A stretch of DNA of 64,000 bases from Bradysia coprophila (GCF_014529535.1 NW_023503632.1:806001-870000); one strand, 5' to 3'. Counted from the first letter of the stretch, positions 1 to 11,668 are shown. Program-made: numbers and translations. Notes: a model not told the origin generated them from the letters alone.

Positions 1-300
1 ACATTGTTAGCCGGACACAACCGACTCAACAAAATGAACCGTTAATTTTGTAGTTAACATGATGCCATGTGACAAAAAATGTACGTCTTTCGTGAAATGT
101 TGCATTTTTTTGCCTTACGTGAACGAAGTTCATCTTCAGAATGATACTAAAAAAGTGAGTCTTACTTCAGTTCAAACTTCCGCTTGTTTTAAACAAAATA
201 AAATGGTTGATTCGGCCCTTCGCTATAAACTTTGAACCTTCTCACTCACAGCAATCGATTCTGTCGTTTTTAATCAGAACTCTACTCATTTCTTTCCCAG
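1..300 (+). other. intron sequence upstream of the first visible dsf exon
   Basis: AT-rich non-coding sequence that ends in a pyrimidine-rich acceptor (TTTCTTTCCCAG) at 289-300. It should be the intron that interrupts the end of the nuclear-receptor DNA-binding domain. Nothing else is visible in it. Confidence 0.6.
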
Positions 301-1768
301 CCGTACAACACGAACGCGGTCCTCGTAAACCAAAAATGCACTCGTCCATTCACAACAACGCGTCCCAACATCATCACCAAGCCCATCTACAAATGTCGTT
401 CACAAGCGTTTCCGCCTATGCACCGCATCTGCGAACCACTCATCAACAACACCACCATTCGAATTTTCATCAACATGCCACACCGATCCACCATCCACAA
501 CCGATGCCATTCCCTCCGATGGTACACACAAATCATCACATAACACCGCCACAGCGCTTAGAGCACAATAAAATGTCTGCCTTTGATTTTCCCAATCACA
601 CCAGCGACTTGAATCATTACAAATCCAATCATCATCTATCACCATCACCGACACAGACCATCAAGAGCGGTTCGAGTATAGAACCTTCGTCGGAAGGAAT
701 GTCGAGTCCGCAGCTTATCGTCGACAGCGAAACGACCAGTCCGATGATGGTGTACAACAATCACGATGTTAATGGGAACGGTGTGAAACGGCATCAAAGT
801 TTGGTCGGGGCGCAACGTAACGGACTCCTAGATATTTTAATGAATCCTGATAAATGCCAGGTATGATTGTGTTAGACGCCCGGACGACATCATTTGACAA
901 TTATTTTTTTTGCATTGTCAGGAATTCATACAATACCAAGTACATAATTCCATGCTCTTCCCGACACTTACACCTAACAATGTTCCACTTGAAGTCCGAC
1001 TACCCACATGGGAAGTTCTACAGGAAACAACAGCCCGATTACTTTTTATGGCTGTTCGTTGGGTTCGTTGTTTGGTGCCATTTCAGACCTTATCCAAGAA
1101 CGATCAGCAACTGCTATTGCAAGTAAGTTTTCTTCGTAAAAATAAAATGGAGAAATCTGCATGACCTGTGTGTGTACCACCGTTGAGCTAAATAATCAAA
1201 AATTTTACAATTTCCTCGCAAAGTCATAACCAAATCCACGTTCTCTTTTTAAAAACGCTGCATTTTTGATCGGAATCAGGAATCCTGGAAGGAATTATTC
1301 CTGTTAAATCTGTCCCAATGGGCCGTACCATGGGATTTGGGAGCCTTATTAGATAGTCCACCAGTGCGTGAACGTGTCCCACAAGATCCGCTAACCACAA
1401 CCGAAATGAAAACCATTCAAGAGATTCTGTGCCGATTTCGTCAGATAGCACCCGATGGTTCCGAAGTCGGTTGCATGAAAGCCGTCATACTATTCTCACC
1501 GGAAACGGTTGCGCTGTGCGACGTACAACCGGTCGAAATGCTTCAGGATCAAGCCCAATGCATCCTATCCGACCATGTACGATTGCAGTATCCACGACAG
1601 CCGACACGATTCGGACGGTTATTGTTGCTCTTGCCGTCATTGAGATCGATTCGACCGGCGACGATTGAGTCTTTGTTTTTCAAGGAAACGATTGGAGCGG
1701 TGCCAATAGCTCGGTTGCTCGGCGATATGTACCAGATGGAGAAGTATACGTTGGAAAATGAAAAGTAG
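301..1768 (+). CDS. dsf: dissatisfaction-like nuclear receptor (NR2E family), C-terminal part
   Basis: Partial ligand-regulated transcription factor, nuclear. Exons 301-860, 922-1122 and 1280-1768 all keep frame across GT-AG introns. The first residues (AVQHERGPRK) are the T/A-box end of an NR2E DNA-binding domain, so the zinc fingers lie left of the window. Next comes a His/Gln/Pro-rich hinge of about 170 residues with low-complexity HHHQ runs. The ligand-binding domain carries the family signature (ARLLFMAVRW, then ESWKELFLLN across the second junction). It ends with an AF-2-like helix near VPIARLLGDMY. The long hinge and this LBD fit dsf better than tailless or Hr51 (family knowledge). In flies dsf controls sex-specific neurons and sexual behaviour. 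The stop is TAG at 1766-1768. Tailless-type paralogs remain a less likely alternative. Confidence 0.83.
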
Positions 1769-1863
1769 AAAAATCAATAGAAGAAAAAGGCGAAAATCAT
1801 TTCTTTTTAGCGCATTTCGGTGCAGTGTAGCAATGTGAAGACAGAGTAAATTATATTGTCGCA

Positions 1864-1869
1864 AATAAA
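1864..1869 (+). terminator. polyadenylation signal of dsf
   Basis: AATAAA about 95 nt after the dsf stop codon, in AT-rich 3' UTR. The position is typical for a cleavage signal. Other AATAAA-like words occur downstream. Confidence 0.5.
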
Positions 1870-3022
1870 AACTGATGATTTGGGTCATTTCACCTTTATT
1901 ATAGGTAAAAATTAAAATAAAAAAATTGAAAATTTCCATTTGAGTCATAAAAGTAAATGTTGAAAAATTTGTTTAACAAAAACGCAAGAAATAAAAATGT
2001 TAAAATGAAAATGAAATAATTTTAAAATAAAAACTTATTGATGTGAACACATAGCTGATATTGTAAACAAACAAAAAAGCCAAAGACGTGAATTATATTA
2101 AAGACATTAAAAAACCAAAACCACTGCTGTTTCATAGCGAAGGCTTTGCAGCGGAAAAATTAGGAAACTCGAGATTGATTTGGGTTTGGGATTGAATGAA
2201 AAATTTCATCGAGAAAATAGTTATTTGTTCGCCGAGGGAATAAAAAGTTGGAAATTTCATTTCGAGGGTGTTGTTGCTCCCTGGGAGGTTCGGGAAAATA
2301 GGAAAAGTACGCTCTTCAAAGACACACAAAAATTACCCAAAAAACGAAATCTACTTTTTTCCTGCCTCCTGGCTGCTGATCCATGAACCCGATTTTCAGA
2401 GACCGTAGATTTTCTGATAGGTCTAGTCAATATCTATCACATAGCTCAACAATGCCGTGCTGGTTCTTCTGAGGTTTTCCGATGTAAACTGACGACAACT
2501 GTGTTTTCGCCACAAAACAGGCTGTTTTGCTGACTCCGGATACAATGGCTATTACATCTAAATTTTCGTGCGTTTCTTTTCCTTGTTCGTCCTACATCGT
2601 TCCACATATTGTCAACAAGAGAAGCGAAAAAGAGTCGATTCACTCACACGTAGAATTAAAAAAACGTTCAGACAAGCGCTACTCGCGGAACGAAGGAAAC
2701 AAACGAAAACCACGGAAAATGAAATCTAATGATGAGTTCAGTTTACGAGCCTGATATTCAACACAATTATTTTTTTTAAATGGTCTCGTCTCGTCAATAC
2801 CTTTCATTTGGCATAACGCACATAAATTTTGCGCAGATATTTCCGGAGAAACGAGCAAAGACACGCAAAACATGCTACAACCAGCTCAGAATAGTTAGAA
2901 ATATTCATGCGACTCTCTGTTTTTCTTAGTTCCACAAGTTCCTCACATTTCATATGTTAGTATTATTCGGTATCAGTCAAAAACACTCAAAAGAGTAAAA
3001 GTGACGCAAGTCCCTGTGCATA
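1870..3022. other. non-coding, degenerate dispersed repeat
   Basis: No believable gene. The stretch around 2775-2815 (GTCTCGTCAATACCTTTCAT) recurs in diverged form near 6510, 38125 and 45560, so it belongs to a dispersed repeat family. Short ORFs here show no domain. Confidence 0.5.
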
Positions 3023-3348
3023 CTTCCAAAACAACTGATATCGCTGGAGGTGACGCATTCTCCGCTTGTACGCAAAAACTGTAACAGCAAAAATTTGACC
3101 AAAGAAATTCTAGAAACAAAATTTTACCAAAAAAAATTTTGCGTCACAAAGTGGCAGATGATTCGGACGTATTAGGACGTATTCTTGCCTGTTTTAAAAA
3201 AATTCTTAAAAGTACTTTCCTCAACATCTGCCACTTGTGACAGAAAAAATTTTGTTTCTAGAATTTCTTTGGTAAAATTTTTGCTGTTACAGTTTTTGCG
3301 TACAAGCGGAGAATGCGTCACCTCCAGCGATATCAGTTCTTTTGGAAG
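3023..3348. repeat. fold-back element, long terminal inverted arms
   Basis: Two arms of roughly 140 bp, starting CTTCCAAAACAACTGATATC and ending in its near-complement, pair almost completely around a short AT-rich loop near 3160-3205. It is MITE-like and non-coding, with no clear target duplication. Confidence 0.75.
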
Positions 3349-3514
3349 AATTAGTAGATTGAAAAATGTGAAAAATTTGATAAATTTAAAAAATTTGATA
3401 AATTTGAAAATTTTGAAAATTTTGGAAATTTTTGAAAAGTTTTGACAATTTTTGAAATTTTTGAAATTTTTTTAAAATTTTGAAAATTTTGAAAAATGTA
3501 AAAAAAAAAAAAAA
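3349..3514. repeat. low-complexity AAATTTGAAAATTT tract
   Basis: Simple AT-rich sequence with repeats of AAAATTTTGAAAATTTTG followed by a poly-A run. No gene. Confidence 0.7.
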
Positions 3515-3619
3515 TTTGCTATATACTAACTATATAGGTCAATATAGCTATATACTAACTATATATAGGTCAATATAGCTATATATAGGTCAATATAGTC
3601 ATCTACTAACTATATATAG
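3515..3619. repeat. TATATAGGTCAATATAGC satellite, left part
   Basis: Tandem copies of a 14-28 bp unit (CTATATACTAACTATATATAGGTCAATATAG). The same array resumes at 4788, so the fold-back element at 3620-4787 was inserted into it. Confidence 0.8.
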
Positions 3620-4787
3620 TAGGGTGTGTCGATTTCAATTATTTTTTTTAGTCATTCCGGGTTCCGCCCTACCGCGATTCACCCTCGCACTAGCAATAAT
3701 AATCAGCAAATTTTTTTTTTCTAAGTCAATATAAGCTTGCACCGTCACTTTTTCAAAAATTTTCGAGCTACACGAGATAGCTGGATTATGGGTCCGAACC
3801 AAAAAAAATCTACGGATGCTTTTGCAAAGTTTTCACTCTGTACGGCATCTAGAGGGTCTACTAGAACATACAAAAATTAAAAAAAGTTAAAAAAATGTTT
3901 TACCGTCATTTTGGTATAGCATCAAGTTTCACCGAGGTGGAATTTTCAAGAATTTTGTAAGTGGAAAAGTCATCTCTTCTGGGTGAATTTTTTTCAACCT
4001 ATTGTTGTGATAGCTCATTTTGTAGGTATTTCAATAGCGCATCCAGCAAACGTACAGTTTCGATAGGTAAATTTAAATATTTTTTGGTTTCACTGTTGGA
4101 AGGCCCAAAAATGGGGCATTTCTTCGAGTATGGAGACAATTAACATTTTAAATACAGCAAGTAAATGAAAAATTTTGACAGAAATTCAAATATTATTCAT
4201 GAATAACACATTTAAAAGCTGAAAATAGTAAGATTTCGTTTTTTAAGAGAAGCCAATTTGTTATGTTTTCGAAAATACCCAAAGAAATGCCCCATTTTTG
4301 GGCCTTCCAACAGTGAAACCAAAAAATATTTAAATTTACCTATCGAAACTGTACGTTTGCTGGATGTGCTATTGAAATACCTACAAAATGAGCTATCACA
4401 ACAATAGCTTGAAAAAAATTCACCCAGGTGAGATGACTTTTCCACTTACAAAATTCTTGAAAATTCCACCTCGGTGAAACTTGATGCTATACCAAAATGA
4501 CGGTAAAACATTTTTTTAACTTTTTTTAATTTTTGTATGTTCTAGTAGACCCTCTAGATGCCGTACAGAGTGAAAACTTTGCAAAAGCATCTGTAGATTT
4601 TTTTTGGTTCGGACCCATAATCCAGCTATCTCGTGTAGCTCGAAAATTTTTGAAAAAGTGACGGTGCAAGCTTATATTGACTTAGAAAAAAATTTTTTTG
4701 CTGATTATTATTGCTAGTGCGAGGGTGAATCGCGGTAGGGCGGAACCCGGAATGACTAAAAAAAATAATTGAAATCGACACACCCTA
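3620..4787. mobile_element. 1.17-kb fold-back transposon
   Basis: Left arm (from TAGGGTGTGTCGATTTC, about 3620-4127) and right arm (about 4273-4787, ending in the complement) are near-identical inverted copies of about 510 bp around a loop of about 145 bp. Each arm carries a matching ORF of 60-77 codons beginning MEKSS, with a few substitutions. It has no transposase-like motifs. The ends abut TA-rich satellite, which suits a TA-targeting element. Confidence 0.8.
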
Positions 4788-5437
4788 ATATATAGGTCAA
4801 TATAGCTATATACTAAGTATATATAGGACAATGTAACTATATATGTCAATATAGCTATATACTAACTATATATAGGTCAACATATCTATATATAGGTCAA
4901 TATAGGCATATACTAACCATATATAGGTCAATATTGCTATATAGTAACTATATATAGGTCAATATACCTATATATATGTTAATATAGGTCAATATAGCTA
5001 CATATAGGTCAATATAGCTATATATAGGTCAATATAGTCATGTAATAACTATATATAGGTCAATGTAGCTATATAATAACTATATATAGGTCAATATAGT
5101 CATATACTAACTATATATAGGTCAACATAGCTATATATGGGTAAATATAGCTATATATAGGTAAATATAGCTATATATAGGTCAATATAGTCATCTACTA
5201 ACTATATATAGGTCAATATAGCTATATATAGGTAAATATAGCTATATATAGATAAATATAGCTATATATAGGTCAACATAGCTATAAATAGGTAAATATA
5301 GCTATATATAGGTCAACATAGCTATAAATAGGTAAATATAGCTATATATATGTAAATATAGTTATATATAGGTCAATATAGCTATATATAGGTCAATATA
5401 GCTATATATATATGTCAATATAACTGTATATACGTCC
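4788..5437. repeat. TATATAGGTCAATATAGC satellite, right part
   Basis: About 650 bp of degenerate tandem copies of TATATAGGTCAATATAGC and variants (GTAAATATAGC, GTCAACATAGC), with higher-order alternation of 14- and 28-bp units. Confidence 0.85.
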
Positions 5438-5790
5438 CGTTGCCAAACATACACCAAAAGTGATCAAATTTTTCCCGCTGCCCAACATACACCAAAAGTG
5501 ACCAAATTTTTCCCGCTGCCCAACATTCACTGAAAGTGACCAAATTTTTCCCGCTGCCCAACATTCACCGAAAGTGACCAAATTTTTCCCGCTGCCCAAC
5601 ATTCACCGAAAGTGACCAAATTTTTCCCGCTGCCCAACATTCACCGAAAGTGACCAAATTTTTCCCGCTGCCCAACATACACCAAAAGTGACCAAATTTT
5701 TCCCGCTGCCCAACATACACCAAAAGTGACCAAATTTTTCCCGCTGCCCAACATACACCGAAATTGACTAAATTTTTCCAGCTGCCCAAC
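5438..5790. repeat. 38-bp minisatellite, about nine units
   Basis: Head-to-tail copies of a 38-bp unit containing CCCGCTGCCCAACAT and AAAGTGACCAAATTTTTC. Units differ mainly at CATTCACCGAAA versus CATACACCAAAA. The repetition creates long artificial minus-strand ORFs. Confidence 0.9.
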
Positions 5791-6769
5791 CATACCACAC
5801 AATTTCCAACAAGAAACACATCCCAAAACAACACACATGGCCATCAATTTCATGTGCCAAAATATACAAAACACACACACACACATATACAAATTGGCTT
5901 TTATATGGCATTTGTATGGAGACTTTGGGGAGCTCCAGCTCCCAAGATATGGGTTTTTTCCAACTTTTGAAAATTCCATTCTTATTTTTGGGCCATTATT
6001 AGCCTATAACCAAAATTTCAGGAAAATCTATAGAAACGTTTAGGAGTTCCTGGATCCTGGAACTAACTAACTAACTAACTAACGTAGGCGATTTCAGTTA
6101 TCTGAAAATTCGAAATTTTGCTTATTTTCATACAAACATCAATATTTCGAAGTTCAATATCTCGGCCAATTTTGAAGCTGTAGTAACGTGTGATAGCTCG
6201 TTGAACTCGTATTGATGCCCAGATTCCAAATATCTAAGTTTGGGGGTCGTTGGAGTTAAGGGGGAGAAGTAAAAAAGTTGCTGTAAATATGCTCCGCCGT
6301 CCTCAAAAAAAATTTGTTAAAACATTTTTGGTAGTGGACTTGCGTCACGCCCGCTAACTAACGTGCGGGCATGATATACTCGGATTTACCGCTTATACGC
6401 GCTGATAGAAGTGTGGAACTGTTGGAACTTAAAAAAACAACCAAACACAAGAATTTCTTGCTATCTATTCTGCGATTACTGTATTTTCTCAACAATCAAA
6501 TATTTTGATTGGGATCGTCAATACTTTTCATTTTCCCACACCCGAAAGTCACCTGAAAAAATTAAAAAGATACCCTCCAAATGTCACCAAATGAGGCATG
6601 AGAAAGTTCACTTTTCCCAGCACCTTTGCAGAAAGGTTAATTAGTTAGTACTCACTGCAGAAAGGTTTTCTATAAAATAACCGAGAAATGGTAAGTTAAA
6701 AATTTGAATCCAACCAGGAAGATAGATTTCTGTAGAAAAAAACGACTTGGTCTTGAGACTGTCGCCTGT
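5791..6769. other. non-coding, dispersed repeat with (AACT)n
   Basis: No gene. It holds a short AACT tandem near 6060-6083. The GGACTTGCGTCACG stretch near 6335-6350 is related by inversion to GTGACGCAAGTCC at 3001. Confidence 0.5.
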
Positions 6770-6949
6770 AGGTTTCTTCCATCGTACGGTAAAAACGAAT
6801 TTTGACAGGCCGAAAACAACCGACCGTCAACCACAGAAGCAAACATAACCGCAACTTAAACAAATTTGTTCGTTAAAACTTCAAAGTGAGGTTGTGTTGG
6901 CTTCTCTGTGGATGACGATTAACATTTTGAACGACCTTGGAAGAAACCT
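6770..6949. repeat. 180-bp MITE, copy 1
   Basis: Imperfect inverted repeat with ends AGGTTTCTTCCATCG and TGGAAGAAACCT. A near-identical second copy is at 32754-32932. It spans no gene. Confidence 0.8.
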
Positions 6950-7185
6950 GTTACGTTACATCGTTCATTTCGAAGAAGTTAAGATAGATAGTGTGAGCCG
7001 GATGCAATTCAGTAGGATTGGAAGGAAATTCTACTCATCTAGAAAAGTTACAATTCTTAAATTCATATTTAAAATGGTGCTAAGAATCCCGCCTGATGAC
7101 TTTCAATAGCTCAATTTCGGTTTATTTCGGTATCTTTCCTCAATTTATCCGTTCAAAAAAGTAGTGTCGCTACAATAAATTTAAC

Positions 7186-7372
7186 GCTGTGACTATTCGC
7201 AAGCGCTATTGGCACGTTGGATTTGACTATTCGGACGCGCGTGCGAATAGGCATTTCACACTGTTTTATACTATTCGCACGCGCGTGCGATTGGCAAATT
7301 GACATTGGATTTGACTATTCGGACGCGCGTGCGAATAGCCATTTCACATTGGATTTGACTATTCGCACGCAT
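7186..7372. repeat. palindromic CTATTCGCACGCGCGTGCGAATAG array, left
   Basis: Several copies of a short palindrome (TATTCGNACGCGCGTGCGAATA) joined by CATTTCACATTGGATTTGA spacers. The same array in opposite spacer orientation lies at 11669-11868, framing the non-LTR remnant. Confidence 0.85.
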
Positions 7373-7406
7373 TCAAATTTTTCTACCAAATCAAAATGAT
7401 GATTTG

Positions 7407-7550
7407 CAGTACCGGACTGGCTCGAAAAAGCCCATCGGGGGCTCCATGCAACTCAATTTAAAAAGGCCCACAAATTAAAAATTCTCATACAAAAATCCAA
7501 AAGGCCCATCGGGAATCCCCCGAATTCACCGTATGGCCAGTCCGGGCCTG
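7407..7550. mobile_element. 144-bp hAT-type MITE with 8-bp target duplication
   Basis: Starts CAGTACCGGACTGGC and ends GCCAGTCCGGGCCTG. It is flanked on both sides by the perfect 8-bp repeat ATGATTTG (7399-7406 and 7551-7558). End sequence and an 8-bp duplication are characteristic of the hAT superfamily. It encodes nothing and must have been moved by an outside transposase. Confidence 0.85.
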
Positions 7551-7558
7551 ATGATTTG

Positions 7559-8054
7559 TTTCAATAAAACCTCAAATCAAGCATTTTCTTTTATAGAAGA
7601 CATATTTCTTTGATTTAATTCTGTTGTCAAAAACAAAGGTCTACTCCACTTGCAATCGGGTAATTCCACATACCAATACTCTCCCTAGCATCCAAACTCT
7701 CTCAAAAAATCGATTTAGGGGGGAAAATAGGTTTGAGAAACGCTGATTTTTAATATGGCTTAAAAACAACAACAACAACAACAACAACTCGAGCGAATAA
7801 AGTAGCAGTGATTCATAAACGTAGTTACCACCTTAATATTGTAGTTTGGTTGGAAGGAGAACTGATGAGAGCAAAAACTGAAGAAGATGATAAGAATGAG
7901 ATGAAAGATCTGGGTTGGACTCATTATCACTGTTGGATTAACTCGAAGCTGCATAACTGTACTCCAACTCCTAGATCGATCAGTGCATTGTTGTTTTAAG
8001 TGGAAAAGAAAAGAGTGAATGTAGTATCTTAGTACGACTTATGAATTTATACAT
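7559..8054. other. non-coding with (AAC)n microsatellite
   Basis: No gene recognised. An AAC trinucleotide run sits at about 7766-7789. Confidence 0.5.
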
Positions 8055-8234
8055 GAAATGATAAGTTGGTACGCCTGTGGCGAGATAGAAGGAATATTGG
8101 AATGAAAGTTGGTTTCTATGGGAAAGAATGTGAGATAGTTACATACATATTCTTTCACATTCTCTCCCATAGAAGCCTACTGTCATTCCAGTGGTGCTTC
8201 TATCTCGCCACAGCGTACCAACTTACCATTTCTC
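8055..8234. repeat. fold-back MITE
   Basis: Arms of about 80 bp (GAAATGATAAGTTGGTACGC ... GCGTACCAACTTACCATTTC) pair through the shared GTGGCGAGATAGAA block. Non-coding. Confidence 0.75.
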
Positions 8235-8589
8235 TAATACATTTAAAAATAGGTGGAAAGTATTTATCGATCAAAATGTGCCAAACCTCAACATTGACAC
8301 TCAAACCAAAAAAAATTATTCGACTGACACATTTCACGTGGTGCCATCTAAACAAACTTGTGCATGTATCAAATTTACTTCAGGATTTCGAATTTTATTA
8401 AATAACGAAGGGTCATGACTTTATATTAGCGACAAATATCTTCTTGAGAAGAACTTCGCTCTTGTTCTTTTTAGTTAACCATTCCAACACACTCAAAATC
8501 TCAAAATCGTTTTACAGCTACAGATACAGCCGTTTTATACCGTTGGTTGCACTCTTTTGTAATCTTATTGGTATTGGCTATTCGTACGC

Positions 8590-8675
8590 AAAGAAGACGG
8601 CTGATGAAAAAACGAACATGATTTTCACGCGCCGCGAAAATCATATTCGTTTTTTCTTCATCAGCAGTCCTTTTT
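8590..8675. repeat. short fold-back palindrome
   Basis: Arms of about 38 bp around ACGCGCCGCG (GGCTGATGAAAAAACGAA versus TTCGTTTTTTCTTCATCAGC). No coding. Confidence 0.7.
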
Positions 8676-8970
8676 AAACACCGCCAAAGACTGTCCCAAG
8701 CCAGTTTGAAAAAGAGTGGAGGAAATGAAGTTTAACGAGGACGTAGCAGTAGATAAGATAGGATTAGATAGATCAATCTTAAGGCTGAATGAATCGTGAG
8801 CTGGAAGCCGAAAGAATTGGGGTTAAGGGACCAACGTTGAGGTGAAACAACACGATCAGGAAGCCCAAGGATAGAACGATCCCAGAATTCTTATTAGTTA
8901 CTAGGTTAAGCTTTTAAAGGACGTCCTTTAAAAGACGCCAATAACCTTTTGTTCAGATAGGTTCAAAAGA
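8676..8970 (+). other. probable 5' region of the RTE-like element
   Basis: Non-coding sequence directly upstream of the RTE-like ORF, with a small palindrome around CTTTTAAAGGACGTCCTTTAAAAG near 8912-8935. The true 5' end of the element cannot be fixed without a full-length copy. Confidence 0.3.
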
Positions 8971-9944
8971 ATGGGCAAAGCTTTATGGAAAAGAATGTTC
9001 AAAAAGAGTAACACTACCCCGACGGGCACTGTGCACTTTGATAGGCACTGTGGTCCCGGTACGTGCAGAAATGTAGAACGAAGCCACAACGAATTATACA
9101 TTGCCACATATAATGCCAGAACATTGTCGTCAAGACAAAAAATGCAAGAAATTGAAGAAGAGCTAGAAAAGATAAAATGGGATGTTGTGGGAGTGAGCGA
9201 AGTGAGAAAACCTGGAGAGGAATGCCTGAAATTACAATCAGGGCATACATTCTTCTACCGAGGAAGGACAGTCAGATGCTGATGCACGGTGGCGGATTGT
9301 TCATAAACAAGCGGTGGTCGGATCGCATAACTCACACGAAAAGCATTTCCGATCGAGTGATATACGTAAGCCTGAAGATAAATAACAGATACAGTGTCAA
9401 ATTAATTCAGGTTTACGCACCCACGTCCACCCATGATGACGAAGAAGTAGAAAGATTCTATGAAGATGTCGAGAAAGCTCTTAACGAAAACCCATCACAT
9501 TACCAATATCTAATCGGTGATTTCAATGCGAAGCTGGGAAAACGAGAAGAAGACTCCGAAGTTTCTATTGGTAGTTTTAGCAACGACCAAAGAAATGAGC
9601 GTGGAAATACTTTACTCAACTTCCTACAGCAACACAATTTGTACGCAATGAATTCATTATTTGCAGGAAAGCCTCAACGGAAATGGACTTGGGCTAGTGC
9701 AGATGGTGTAACGAAAAATGAGATCCATTACATCATAACTGGCTGTAAGTCAACCGTTAAGAACGTTACGGTCCTAAACAGTTTTTCAACAGGTAGTGAT
9801 CACCGAATGGTTCGTGCAAGAGTCACATTAAATACCAGATTTCAAAGATCACAACTAGTTCAAAAAAGTGAAAGGATTGACGTACAACGGCTTTACACAC
9901 AAAATCAAGAATTTTCAAAAATGACTGCCGAATTAGATAACGTC

Positions 9945-10735
9945 AACAATCAATGTGAAACATTGGCCCTTAATGTTCTCCACCTTAACCCAGATGGGCT
10001 CCGACCCAAACTGGATGAATTTCTTAATCTACTCCGAGGGGTAAACGCTCATTGCGTTGCTATTTCTGAGACTCACTACAAGTCGTATATGTCGGACAAA
10101 TCTGTGGAGCTAAGTGGTTTTGTGCTTCATCGTGATGACAGGGAACTCAGGCGATACGGTGGAGTGGCACTGTATGTGAAGGAGGGTATTGCCTCGAGGG
10201 TCATCTGAAAGTCTGTCAGTCGGATTGGTATGCTGGAGTACATCTTTGTTGAGCTGTGTGTGGCATCGCACAAAATCTTGTTTGGTGTTATGTACAGTCA
10301 GCTAAGACAGTAAGATTTATGAATGTTGTGCGTGGTTTGTCGCTTGATTTCGTGTCAATGTCACCGACTCACTTTTCGACAACAACGTCTACTAGTATTG
10401 ATCATTTCATAGTGAATGCGGTCGGTGATGTCTCTCGGTTTTCACAAGGCTAACTTGGAAATATCAGGGAGGAATATCAAAGCATGATCTGATTTTCATG
10501 TCCTACCGATGTGACATGTCGTTTGTCAATGGTGGGTCGGTTCTTAGGCGTGATGTACATGGCATTGATAAAGATAGACTGATTGCTGACGCGCTTTCGG
10601 TTGACTGGAGAGCGATGACGTGTGATGTAGACGTAGATGTCGCTCTGGCTCGTTTTAGCACTGAGGTGCTTCGTATGTTGGAGCTCCACGCTCCACTAAA
10701 GGCCGTTCGTCCGAAGGAACTCTCAACTCGGGTTT
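9945..10735 (+). pseudogene. nested jockey/CR1-type endonuclease fragment
   Basis: Reads NPDGLRPKLDEF, AISETHYKS, GGVALYVKEG, then (after breaks) SIDHFIVN and SKHDLIFMSYRCD. This is the endonuclease layout of jockey-like non-LTR elements, different from the surrounding RTE. It has a stop near 10208 and an internal deletion before 10320. It joins the upstream RTE frame without a stop, giving a fortuitous chimeric 343-codon frame (9177-10208). Confidence 0.75.
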
Positions 10736-10743
10736 TTACGTCT

Positions 10744-10769
10744 AAAAACCGCGGTTAACCGCGGTTTTT
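10744..10769. repeat. 26-bp perfect palindrome at the nested-element junction
   Basis: Perfect inverted repeat centred on GGTTAACC (half-site AAAAACCGCGGTT). It sits exactly where jockey-type sequence gives way to RTE reverse transcriptase. Confidence 0.85.
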
Positions 10770-11668
10770 CTGAACAGCAAAATCTAAGAAATTCAGAATT
10801 GGCCGAGGTGTAAGGCAGGGTGACGCCATTTCACCGAAATTATTCACGGCGATTCTGCAGAGTATTTTTAAGAAGTTAAACTGGAGTAAAATGGGAATAA
10901 AGATAAATGGAGAGTACCTGAGCAATCTCCGCTTCGCTGATGACATTGTACCCATAGCAGCGAATCTAGGTCAGGCTCAGCTTATGCTACAACAGTTAAG
11001 TGAAGAGGCAAGCAAAGTTGGCCTCAAGATGAATTTATCGAAAACAAAAGTCATGACCAACATCGGGGACGATAGAGAAATCAAAATTGGTGACACTGTC
11101 ATTGAACGTGTCGACAGCTATGTATATCTAGGACATAAACTGAAGTTAGGTCTGGACAACCAAAAAACTCAGACTAATTTTCAAAAGCAAAATGAATAAT
11201 AGTCTGAAACGCAAAGTTTTCGACACTTGTGTCCTTCCAGTGCTCACTTATGGAGCGGAAACGTTAACTTTAACGAAATCATCCGAAGATAAATTGAGAG
11301 TGACACAAAGAGCCATGGAACGGAGTATGCTTGGAATAACACTCAGAGACAGAATGACGAATCAATGGATTCGACAACAAACCAGGGTCGTTGATGTCAT
11401 GGAAAGAATAGCATCTCTGAAATGGAGCTGGGCGGGACATATTGCAAGGAGGACAGACGAACGTTGGACCAAAAAGATCATGAACTGGCGACCATATAAA
11501 AGATGAGCTATAGGTAGACCACCAGAGAGATGGACAAACGGAATTAAGAATATTGCAGGTACAAACTGGCAGCAAATGGCAATGGATCGTACGAAATGGA
11601 AAGAAGTTGGAGAGGCCTACATCCAGCAGTGGATAGAAACAGGCTGAAAAAGAAGAAGAAGAAGAGTC

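Larger units (their letters stand above)
8971..11645 (+). mobile_element. decayed RTE-like non-LTR retrotransposon with nested jockey-type fragment
   Basis: 8971-9282 and the next frame to about 9940 encode an RTE-type AP endonuclease (YNARTL, WDVVGVSEVRKPGEE, GDFNAKLGK, RKWTWASADG, GSDHRMVRA). A frameshift near 9280 breaks it, and the usual Asp of the IDxIIT motif reads His. From about 9945 to 10735 the sequence is an unrelated jockey-type endonuclease fragment. From about 10784 RTE reverse-transcriptase sequence resumes (GVRQGDAISP, FADDIV), then breaks again near 11175. It continues to GRPPERW and a TGA-like end near 11645 with a GAAGAA-type tail. The first half of the RT is missing. It is non-functional by eye. 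Confidence 0.85.

Noticed and set aside
5438-5790. Possible CRISPR-like array
   Set aside because: Units are contiguous with no unique spacers, and the context is eukaryotic; it is a minisatellite.
5402-5979. Several overlapping minus-strand ORFs with repeated GQREKFGHF-type peptides
   Set aside because: They are read-through of the 38-bp minisatellite in successive frames (38 is not a multiple of 3) and have no start context or domain.
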